38,791 nucleotides of DNA from DATGIQ01 sp035295665 (GTDB lineage Bacteria > Planctomycetota > Planctomycetia > Gemmatales > Gemmataceae): the NCBI GenBank assembly GCA_035295665.1, contig DATGIQ010000183.1, positions 1 to 38,791 of the forward strand, given 5' to 3'. The position numbers were made by a program, and so were the translations under genes. The notes beneath the pieces were generated by a model. It was not told the DNA's origin. It made no database searches and saw nothing but the letters and a program-made list of their open reading frames with translations. This document shows, piece after piece, positions 32,346 to 38,791 of the stretch (its first letter is position 1; every line of letters starts with the position of its first letter).

Positions 32346-33257
32346 ATGAGGCACTTTCTCGATTTATTGGATTTGACCAGCGACGAGCTGACTCACCTGT
32401 TGGAGCGGACGGCTCAAGTAAAGGCGGCGCACCGCGCGGGCGATCGTACGCCCCGCCTCCTGGGTCGAGTGATCGGCCTGGTCTTCGAAAAACCATCGCT
32501 GCGGACGCGGGTCAGTTTTCAGACAGCCATCGCCCAGTTGGGGGGGGCCAGCGTCTTCATGACCGGGCACGAAGTCGGACTCGGTTCGCGCGAATCGGTG
32601 CCCGATTTTTCGCGCGTGATGAGTCAGTATGTCGATGCCGTGGTGCTGCGTACATTCAGCCATGCCACGGTCGAGATGTTTGCAGCCCATGCGAGCTGCC
32701 CGGTGATCAATGGGTTATCGGATTATTATCACCCGTGCCAGGCCCTTGCCGACGTCTTCACACTACAGGAGCTGTTTGGCGAGCTTTCTGGCCGAACCCT
32801 TGTCTTCGTGGGCGACGGAAATAATGTCGCCCGATCGCTCGCCATTTGCTGTGGCAAACTTGGGTTGCGGTTTGTCTTGGCGGCCCCAGACGGGTATGGG
32901 TTCGACGGGCCCTTTCTCGATCTCTATCACCAGCGCTTCCCGATGAGCTCGTTAGTCCTGAACGGCAAACCCGACCATGCCGTTCAGATGGCAGATGCGA
33001 TTTATACAGATGTCTGGACGAGTATGGGCCAGGAATCCGAGCGCGAACGGCGACTGAACAGCTTCGCGGATTACCAAGTCAACGATGGCCTCCTGGCCTT
33101 GGCGCCGCCCCATGCGCGGATCATGCATTGTCTTCCCGCACACCGTGGAGAGGAGATTACCAGCACCGTACTGGATGGGGAGCGCAGTGTGGTAATTCAG
33201 CAGGCGGGGAACCGACTGCATGCGCAGAAAGCGCTGCTCCAGTGGCTACTCACTTGA
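32346..33257 (+). CDS. argF: ornithine carbamoyltransferase
   Basis: 303 residues. Carbamoyl-phosphate motif FEKPSLRTRVSF (SLRTR in place of the usual STRTR), QYVDAVVLRTFSH, DYYHPCQALAD, FVGDGNNVARS and the ornithine-site HCLPAHRGEE are present. It makes citrulline from ornithine and carbamoyl phosphate. It is a soluble trimer in the family. It starts 91 bases after argD, with CAGGGG close before the ATG. The arg cluster is followed 50 bases later by rph, which seems to be transcribed with it. Confidence 0.94.
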   Translation: MRHFLDLLDLTSDELTHLLERTAQVKAAHRAGDRTPRLLGRVIGLVFEKPSLRTRVSFQTAIAQLGGASVFMTGHEVGLGSRESVPDFSRVMSQYVDAVVLRTFSHATVEMFAAHASCPVINGLSDYYHPCQALADVFTLQELFGELSGRTLVFVGDGNNVARSLAICCGKLGLRFVLAAPDGYGFDGPFLDLYHQRFPMSSLVLNGKPDHAVQMADAIYTDVWTSMGQESERERRLNSFADYQVNDGLLALAPPHARIMHCLPAHRGEEITSTVLDGERSVVIQQAGNRLHAQKALLQWLLT

Positions 33258-33307
33258 CGGCTATTCCTGAGAACGATCCCGGCTAACCGGGTTTTGCGAA
33301 CATTGCC

Positions 33308-34036
33308 ATGCGTGCTGACGGCCGAAAACCAGATGAGCTGCGTCCCCTGGCGTTTCGGCGCCGGTACACGCGTCAATCCCCCGGCAGTGTCCTGGTGCGC
33401 ATGGGCCGGACTGCCGTGCTGTGTACCTGCAGCATCGATTTGGCAGTACCTACTTTTCTCCTTGGCACCGGCAAGGGATGGCTGACAGCCGAGTACGGCA
33501 TGCTCCCGGGGAGTACCGCGACGCGCAAGGCACGCGACCGGGGAGGCAAAATCGATGGCCGCAGCGTTGAGATCCAGCGGCTCATCGGTCGCAGCCTGCG
33601 GGCCATTGTCAATCTCGAGAAGCTGGGCGAACGTACCCTTTACATCGATTGCGATGTCCTCGAAGCAGACGGAGGAACGCGCACGGCTTCGATCAACGGC
33701 GCTTATCTGGCACTGGTTGACGCCTTGCACTCGAATCGGGTTTTGCTCGGCCAGCCAGCGAGCTTGATTCGGGACAGTGTCGCTGCGGTCAGCGTTGGGT
33801 TGTTAAACGAGGTGGAGCTGCTCGACCTCGATTATCGAGAGGACCGAGACGCCGAAGTCGACCTGAATCTCGTAATGACCGGTGCCGGCCAGTTCATCGA
33901 AGTGCAAGGCACCGGCGAAGAAACAACCTTTAGTCGCAGCCAGCTCGATCGGATGCTCAAGCTAGGCAAAGTAGGTATCGACGCCATTACCCGGCAACAG
34001 CGGCAAACGCTGGGATCGAATTGGCCTCTGGACTAA
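33308..34036 (+). CDS. rph: ribonuclease PH
   Basis: 242 residues, typical length. Starts with RADGRKPDELRPLAF, with the phosphorolytic core LTAEYGMLPGSTATRKARDR, RSVEIQRLIGRSLRAI, DCDVLEADGGTRTASINGAY, and ends with GTGEETTFSRSQLDRMLKLG. It trims tRNA 3' ends using inorganic phosphate, forming a hexamer. It has no obvious ribosome-binding site and lies 50 bases after argF, so read-through from the arg promoter is likely. Confidence 0.93.
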   Translation: MRADGRKPDELRPLAFRRRYTRQSPGSVLVRMGRTAVLCTCSIDLAVPTFLLGTGKGWLTAEYGMLPGSTATRKARDRGGKIDGRSVEIQRLIGRSLRAIVNLEKLGERTLYIDCDVLEADGGTRTASINGAYLALVDALHSNRVLLGQPASLIRDSVAAVSVGLLNEVELLDLDYREDRDAEVDLNLVMTGAGQFIEVQGTGEETTFSRSQLDRMLKLGKVGIDAITRQQRQTLGSNWPLD

Positions 34037-34052
34037 AAAACTCCCTTTTGCT

Positions 34053-34078
34053 AAAGTCCCGCCCCGTTTGGGATTTTT
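34053..34078 (+). terminator. candidate intrinsic terminator after rph
   Basis: AAAGTCCC (34053-34060), 9-base loop, GGGATTTTT (34070-34078) gives a stem of seven to eight pairs including one G-U, ending in a T-run. It is weak but lies 17 bases past the rph stop and would close the arg-rph transcript. Confidence 0.4.
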
Positions 34079-34166
34079 GATTGTTGGTTTCTGCGTGCGC
34101 TCCCTTCGCTCGGTGACAGCCATCCGAATCAAAGATCAAGACTCTGAATCTGCAAGGAGGATCGCG

Positions 34167-35150
34167 ATGAGGAAGTTGTCCTACCCACTCGCTTGGCTGG
34201 CGTTGTCAGGCCTGGCCAGCATTGCCTCGGCCCGGGTAGATGCCGACCCCAACAAGGAATATGCGGTGACTCCGGCGGCCGGCCCCTGGATGATTCGGGT
34301 GACCACTTACGTCGGCCCGGAAGCCCGGCATCTGGCTCATCAGATGGTGCTGGAGATCCGCAGTCGATTCGACCTGCCGGCCTACGTCGTCAACTGGGGC
34401 GACGAGGAGCGCCGCAAGCAGCAACAAGAATTAGAACAATTCCGCAAGCAGTTTCCCGACTATCAGGGGCCGATCCGGCACACCCGTATCCAGGAGCAGT
34501 GCGCGGTCTTAATCGGAGGCTACAAGGATTTGGATGCGGCCCACCGCGCTCTGAAAGACGTCAAGAAGCTGCCTGCACCCTCTTCTGAAAAGCTGATGGC
34601 AGTTCTGGCCCAGGCCGGTCCCCCCAAGCAAGGTGAGGACAAATCCTTGTTGGAGGGAACGTTTGTCAATCCTTTCCTGGACAGCTTCGTCGTCCCCAAT
34701 CCCACGGTTGCCCCAGAGCACAAGGCCGACAGCAAGAACGATCCATTCCTCAAGAAGCTCAACGCCCATGAATCCTACAGCCTGCTCCAATGCAAGAAGA
34801 AGTGGACGCTGATCGTTGCCGCCTATCAGGGCGCTCACACCATTCAGCCCGTTGCCGCAAAAAACGAGGTCATGACATTTTTCAATAATCTCTGGGGTAG
34901 CACATCCGGGGAAATGCTCGAGGCAAGTGGGCAGAACGCCCATAACCTCGCGGATGCGATGCACAAGCTTGGCTTTGAAGCGTATGTCCTGCACACGCGC
35001 TGGGGCAGCCTGGTCACCGTGGGGGGCTTTGAGCGCGCCGATGATCCCCATATCCAGGAGATGCAGCGAGCCCTCGCATCCAGAGTGCGGCTGGAACAGA
35101 CGGCGCAGATGTTACCCCAACCCGTGCCGATGGAAGTGCCGCGGCCATGA
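34167..35150 (+). CDS. secreted protein with two SPOR-like modules
   Basis: 327 residues. A signal peptide (MRKLSYPLAWLALSGLASIA, cleavage near ASA-RV) is followed by PWMIRVTTYVGPEARHLAHQ with FDLPAYVVNWG and CAVLIGGYKDLDAAHRALKD. A comparable unit, WTLIVAAYQGA ... LGFEAYVLHTRWGSLVTVGG ... RALAS, lies near the C terminus. Each unit has the beta-alpha-beta-beta layout of SPOR domains, which bind denuded glycan of peptidoglycan; that assignment is by eye and unproven. Between them is a Lys-rich linker. The ATG at 34167 has AAGGAGG 6-7 bases upstream. Planctomycete-type envelope function is inferred. Confidence 0.7.
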   Translation: MRKLSYPLAWLALSGLASIASARVDADPNKEYAVTPAAGPWMIRVTTYVGPEARHLAHQMVLEIRSRFDLPAYVVNWGDEERRKQQQELEQFRKQFPDYQGPIRHTRIQEQCAVLIGGYKDLDAAHRALKDVKKLPAPSSEKLMAVLAQAGPPKQGEDKSLLEGTFVNPFLDSFVVPNPTVAPEHKADSKNDPFLKKLNAHESYSLLQCKKKWTLIVAAYQGAHTIQPVAAKNEVMTFFNNLWGSTSGEMLEASGQNAHNLADAMHKLGFEAYVLHTRWGSLVTVGGFERADDPHIQEMQRALASRVRLEQTAQMLPQPVPMEVPRP

Positions 35151-35444
35151 AGGCCGCAGGCGGAGCTCCGTGAAGACGGATTGCCGCTAACAACTCATCG
35201 TCTTCATCGCCATGGCAGCCGTGACAGAAGAGTAGGTAACCTCCCACTAGCGCTGCCACGAACCAGCCTCTTCGTGAGAAGCGGACGCAGGCTGAATCCG
35301 CGGCCTCCTTCGGCAAGCTCAACCATGCCGCTCTGATGGGATGTTTGGTTGGCAAGGGGAAGTAACTCATCTCATGCCCTCACAATTCTCAAGGACGAGC
35401 GCCGCGCCGACATCTGTACGGACGTTCTGGCTTTGGCTCCAAGC

Positions 35445-35474
35445 TTGAGAAAAGGTGCGCTGACGGTGTTATAC
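35445..35474 (+). promoter_or_regulatory. possible promoter upstream of nadA
   Basis: TTGAGA (35445-35450), 18-base spacer and TTATAC (35469-35474), about 180 bases before the nadA ATG. The rest of 35151-35657 has only short frames that I could not support as genes. Confidence 0.35.
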
Positions 35475-35657
35475 CGAATCCCCAGAGGGATGTATGGTAT
35501 CTAATCGAGAGCAAGAAACATCGTCCGCGTTTAGCTAGAATGGAAGAGATGATCGCGGCAGCAAAGCCAGAGATGGCTGAGGCGTACCGAAGTTCGCCGT
35601 GCATTCGTAAGATGTGGGTTCCTCCTCCGCCACACGAAAAACAAGGGGTCTCTCCAA

Positions 35658-36584
35658 ATGACGGACATCTTCCAAGACATCGATGCTCTCAAAAAGCGTG
35701 AAGACGCCACGATCCTGGCCCACTACTATCAGGCGAGTGAGCTTCAGGAATTGGCGGACTTCACGGGCGATAGCCTCAAGCTAGCTCGTGCCGCCACTCA
35801 GGTGCGGACCGGCACCATCGTCTTCTGCGGTGTACACTTCATGGCCGAAACGGCCAAGATGCTCAACCCGGATAAACGGGTGCTATTGCCCGACTTGCGG
35901 GCTGGGTGCAGCTTGGCGGAGAGTTGTCCCGCCGACAAGCTAGCCCGTTACCAGGAGATGCTGCGGAGCCAGGGCCGACGGTTTCAGACCGTCACCTACA
36001 TCAATAGCTCTGCTGCGGTCAAAGCACTCTCGGACTGGGTCGTGACCTCCGGCAACGCAGAAGCCATCGTGCGGCGCGTGCCAGCAGAGGTTGAGATTCT
36101 GTTCGTGCCGGACCGCCATCTCGGTCAGTATCTGGAAGAGGTCACGGGGCGTAAAATGATTCTGTGGAATGGCTCCTGCATTGTCCACGAAATTTTCAGC
36201 GTCGGCGATCTGCTCGCGTTGAAGCGCCGGCTGCCGCAGGCCCTCACGATCGCACACCCTGAATGCCCCGCGAATATCCGGGAACACAGCGATTTCGTTG
36301 GCGGGACGGAGGCAATGATTCGCTACATTGCTGGGTTCCAACACCCGACCGATTTCCTGGTGGCCACGGAAGCCAACATGATGTGGCAGCTCCAGAGCAA
36401 ATCGCCACAGCACCGCTATCATCCCGTTCCAGGAATCACTTGTGCCTGCAACAAGTGCCCTCACATGGCTCGCAACACGCTGGAGAGCCTGCGTGATTGC
36501 CTGGCCAAGGGATTCCCCGAGATCACTTGGCAGCCGCAATTCGAGCGGGCGCGAGAAGTTTTGCAGCGCAGTCTCTTGAATTGA
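35658..36584 (+). CDS. nadA: quinolinate synthase
   Basis: 308 residues. Begins with TILAHYYQASELQELADFTG, continuing with FCGVHFMAETAKMLNPDKRV. Cluster-ligand cysteines occur at C84 (GCSLA), C174 (NGSCIVHE) and in the C262-A-C-N-K-C267 segment before PHMARNTLE. The C-terminal CACNKCPHM form matches the family CxCxxCP. It condenses iminoaspartate with DHAP to quinolinate in NAD synthesis and needs a 4Fe-4S cluster. nadB and nadC are not in the window. It ends 256 bases before the surface protein gene, with nothing identifiable in between. Confidence 0.94.
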   Translation: MTDIFQDIDALKKREDATILAHYYQASELQELADFTGDSLKLARAATQVRTGTIVFCGVHFMAETAKMLNPDKRVLLPDLRAGCSLAESCPADKLARYQEMLRSQGRRFQTVTYINSSAAVKALSDWVVTSGNAEAIVRRVPAEVEILFVPDRHLGQYLEEVTGRKMILWNGSCIVHEIFSVGDLLALKRRLPQALTIAHPECPANIREHSDFVGGTEAMIRYIAGFQHPTDFLVATEANMMWQLQSKSPQHRYHPVPGITCACNKCPHMARNTLESLRDCLAKGFPEITWQPQFERAREVLQRSLLN

Positions 36585-36840
36585 CTCGGGGCAGCCATCG
36601 ATTCGACAAGGATTGATCGTCCGCGGCGCTGATTTTGTGCTTGCATTTTGAGCCCACGCCATTCAAACTACTGCTTACGGTCCTCTCGGCCGAAACGGAC
36701 AGAGAAGAATTGGATCGACCGTCTCCGTGCGCGTTCTTCCTGTACCGAACATTTGGCCATCCATCTGGACGTCCCGCTGCTCCCTTACGGTCGGCGGCCG
36801 GGCGTGAGTGTTTGTTGTACACGTGCAAGTGAGTCTTCCC

Positions 36841-38791
36841 ATGTCGTCCCGCCTCAGGAACCTGCTCGCTAAGCTCAAATCGTCCTGCCGGCCTACCTCC
36901 AGCCGAAAGACGTTGCTCCAAGTGGAATCGCTGGAAGATCGAGTGGTGCCAACAGGCACCTGGACGACGGTGGCCAATCTCGTTCCGGCCGACCGCGCGC
37001 AGATGATGCTTCTGCTTTCTGATGGAAGTGTCATGGTGCACGGATTAGCGGTCACGGCATCCAGTGCGTGGTACCGACTGACCCCCAACTCTAGCGGGAA
37101 CTATGCCAACGGAACATGGTCCAAGCTGCCATCGATGAACACGGGCCGGTTGTACTTTACTTCCGATGTACTCCCGGATGGCCGGGTCTTCGTCTTGGGC
37201 GGCGAATACTCGGGCACCAACTCCGCCCTAAATTTCACTAACTCCGGCGAAATCTACGATCCGGTGGCGAACACGTGGACAAGTACGACCCCCTTTCCCC
37301 GAACGCAGTTTGGCGACGACCCATCCGAGGTGCTCCCGAACGGGAAAGTGCTGGCTGGGTACCTGAGTGGATCTCAGACGTATCTTTACGATTCCGCGAC
37401 GAATTCGTGGTCGGCCACCGGGAGCAAACTCCGGTCGGATGCAAGCGATGAAGAAACCTGGGTCAAGCTTCCTGACGGCAGCATCTTGTCGTATGATATT
37501 TTTTCCAGCATTTCGAGCGGGGTCGGCCATGCGCAGCGCTACGTCCCGTCTCTGGGTACTTGGGTGGATGCGGGCACGCTTCCCGAAGTTTTAAGTACCC
37601 GCGATACGGATGAAGAGCTGGGTCCGGCTTTTCTGTTGCCGGACGGACGGGCGTTTTTTCTGGGCGCCGACGGCAACACGGCGTTTTACACACCGCCGGC
37701 CAATCTGACCGATCCGGGAAGCTGGACGGCAGGTCCTGCCATTCCCAATGGGCTCACGACCGGCGACGCCCCGGGGGCCATGCTGCCCAATGGGCATGTA
37801 CTCTTCGCGGCCGCTCCACCAATTAGTCCCAAGCCCAACACCAATCCGCCCCAGTACATTTACCCCAGCCCGACCACAATTTTCGAATTTGATCCCACCA
37901 CCGACACGTACACGGACGTGACTCCGCGTAACTTCAGTCTGAACCTGCCCAGCTATTCGACCTGCATGCTCGTTCTGCCGACTGGGCAAGTCATGCTGGC
38001 CAACGATTCCGGACAGATCGATATTTATACCCCCGATGGAGATCCGAACCCTTCGTGGCAGCCTGTTATCACTAACATCACCGATGCGGGCAATGGCCAG
38101 TTCCTCCTGACCGGCACACAACTCAACGGCATCTCGGAGGGGGCGACATACGGCGACGATGCGGAAATGGCCAGTAATTATCCCCTTGTCCGCCTCACCG
38201 ACGCCGACGGCCATATCTCGTATGCTCGAACCTTCAACTGGAGCAGCACCGGCCTGGACACCGGGAACACACCCGAATCGGTGGAGTTCACGTTGCCTCC
38301 CGGGACCGTACCGGGTGCCTATCTCGTCTCCGTCATCGCGAATGGGATTTCCTCGGCCCCGGTCCTGGACATCCAGATGGGGAGTGTGAATACCAATCTC
38401 ACGCTCCAGGTTGATCCAAACAATGCAGGGTTTGCTGAGGTTCTGAACAATGGTTCAATTCTGGGAGAGTACGCTGCAAGTTCTTTCAGCTCGGTACTGG
38501 TGACTGGCAGTAATATGGACAATTCCATCGCCATCCAGAGCACGTTTAGCGGTGTGCCGGTGACGGTGAATGAGGGGAGCGGCAATGGTAGCATCAGCGT
38601 TGGTGACGGCACTTTGGATTCGATTCAAAGCTCGCTTACCATTAATGGCACGGCCACGGATACGCTGGTGGTGAACGATGGGGGGGATCAAGGGAGCCGC
38701 AGCTTCACGATCACCGAGAGTAGCATAGCCTGGGGCACGGCGGCGCTGAACTATACCGGCTTGGGTACGGTGACCATCACCGGCGGCACCG
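36841..38791 (+). CDS. surface Kelch/galactose-oxidase-like protein, truncated at window edge
   Basis: 650 codons are open from the ATG at 36841 to the right edge; no stop was found when I translated it. The N terminus has the planctomycete sorting-type motif VESLEDRVVP at about 28-37, in a 40-residue Lys/Arg/Ser-rich leader. Then Kelch-like repeats follow (for example VLPDGRVFVLGG, YDPVANTWTS, VLPNGKVLAGY, LLPDGRAFFLGADG, MLPNGHVLFA and VLPTGQVMLAND), giving a beta-propeller. A domain like the galactose-oxidase C-terminal (DUF1929) module follows: LTGTQLNGISEGATYGDD, YPLVRLTDADGHISYARTFN, VEFTLPPGTVPGAYLVSVIA. Ser/Gly/Thr/Asn-rich strands begin after about residue 515. The copper-radical residues of galactose oxidase were not confirmed. 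Confidence 0.8.
   Translation, partial: MSSRLRNLLAKLKSSCRPTSSRKTLLQVESLEDRVVPTGTWTTVANLVPADRAQMMLLLSDGSVMVHGLAVTASSAWYRLTPNSSGNYANGTWSKLPSMNTGRLYFTSDVLPDGRVFVLGGEYSGTNSALNFTNSGEIYDPVANTWTSTTPFPRTQFGDDPSEVLPNGKVLAGYLSGSQTYLYDSATNSWSATGSKLRSDASDEETWVKLPDGSILSYDIFSSISSGVGHAQRYVPSLGTWVDAGTLPEVLSTRDTDEELGPAFLLPDGRAFFLGADGNTAFYTPPANLTDPGSWTAGPAIPNGLTTGDAPGAMLPNGHVLFAAAPPISPKPNTNPPQYIYPSPTTIFEFDPTTDTYTDVTPRNFSLNLPSYSTCMLVLPTGQVMLANDSGQIDIYTPDGDPNPSWQPVITNITDAGNGQFLLTGTQLNGISEGATYGDDAEMASNYPLVRLTDADGHISYARTFNWSSTGLDTGNTPESVEFTLPPGTVPGAYLVSVIANGISSAPVLDIQMGSVNTNLTLQVDPNNAGFAEVLNNGSILGEYAASSFSSVLVTGSNMDNSIAIQSTFSGVPVTVNEGSGNGSISVGDGTLDSIQSSLTINGTATDTLVVNDGGDQGSRSFTITESSIAWGTAALNYTGLGTVTITGGT

Noticed and set aside
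35014..35370. 118-codon minus-strand frame with a hydrophobic segment and CHGCHG
   Set aside because: It overlaps the 3' end of the SPOR-like gene by 137 bases, has no family resemblance, and its codon use beyond the overlap is not convincing.
35530..35657. Plus-strand frame running into nadA (RLARMEEMIAAAKPEMAEAY)
   Set aside because: It looks protein-like for about 30 codons but has no upstream start or ribosome-binding site and overlaps nadA out of frame; possibly a remnant, not supportable as a gene.

Overview
This 38.8 kb GC-rich window comes from a planctomycete, most likely of the Gemmataceae or a neighbouring family (inference; no marker gene is present). The indicators are a PVC-type membrane-bound dehydrogenase with HEAT repeats and a haem c site, a Tat-exported DUF1501 protein, a receptor-like Ser/Thr kinase with a long extracytoplasmic half, a small secreted Cys-rich protein of a type common in planctomycetes, and a cell-surface Kelch protein carrying the SLEDRVVP-type N-terminal motif. 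There is no phage, plasmid, CRISPR array, rRNA or tRNA. The window is ordinary chromosome with a few unusual gene architectures.

Layout. 1-7.9 kb: the start of a 2Fe-2S ferredoxin-like gene (minus), a calcineurin-like phosphoesterase, a broken Uma2-family nuclease gene, the large PVC cytochrome/dehydrogenase, a double-length ABC-2 permease (minus) and an unknown 216-residue protein (minus). 7.9-14.8 kb: a tight plus-strand cluster. It begins with a P1B-type metal ATPase fused in one reading frame to an HflK-like SPFH (band 7) protein, followed by an HflC-like and a second HflK-like SPFH protein, then an esterase and a LutA-like CCG-domain protein. 14.9-21.5 kb: a single-chain fusion of a GT2 polyprenyl-phosphate sugar synthase with an ArnT-like membrane glycosyltransferase (minus), the receptor-like kinase with its own promoter, and a 51-residue basic protein (minus) whose stop codon abuts that of the kinase. 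22.1-29.9 kb: an M20 deacylase (minus), sucC and sucD, the DUF1501 protein, and on the minus strand the small secreted protein, ispH and a Gfo/Idh/MocA oxidoreductase. 30.1-38.8 kb: argB-argD-argF followed by rph, a secreted protein with two SPOR-like modules, nadA, and a Kelch/galactose-oxidase-like surface protein that runs off the right edge.

How the genes relate. argB, argD and argF cover three consecutive parts of arginine synthesis behind one strong promoter-like sequence; the M20 enzyme could supply the deacetylase step but lies apart. sucCD is the TCA-cycle substrate-level phosphorylation step. ispH and nadA are housekeeping Fe-S enzymes. The most interesting locus is 7888-13241, where a metal-pumping ATPase is covalently tied to a membrane-scaffold protein and co-expressed with two more scaffold proteins, with no FtsH protease gene in the window. 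The second is the glycosyltransferase fusion at 14908-17310, which joins donor-lipid synthesis and donor-lipid use in one polypeptide.
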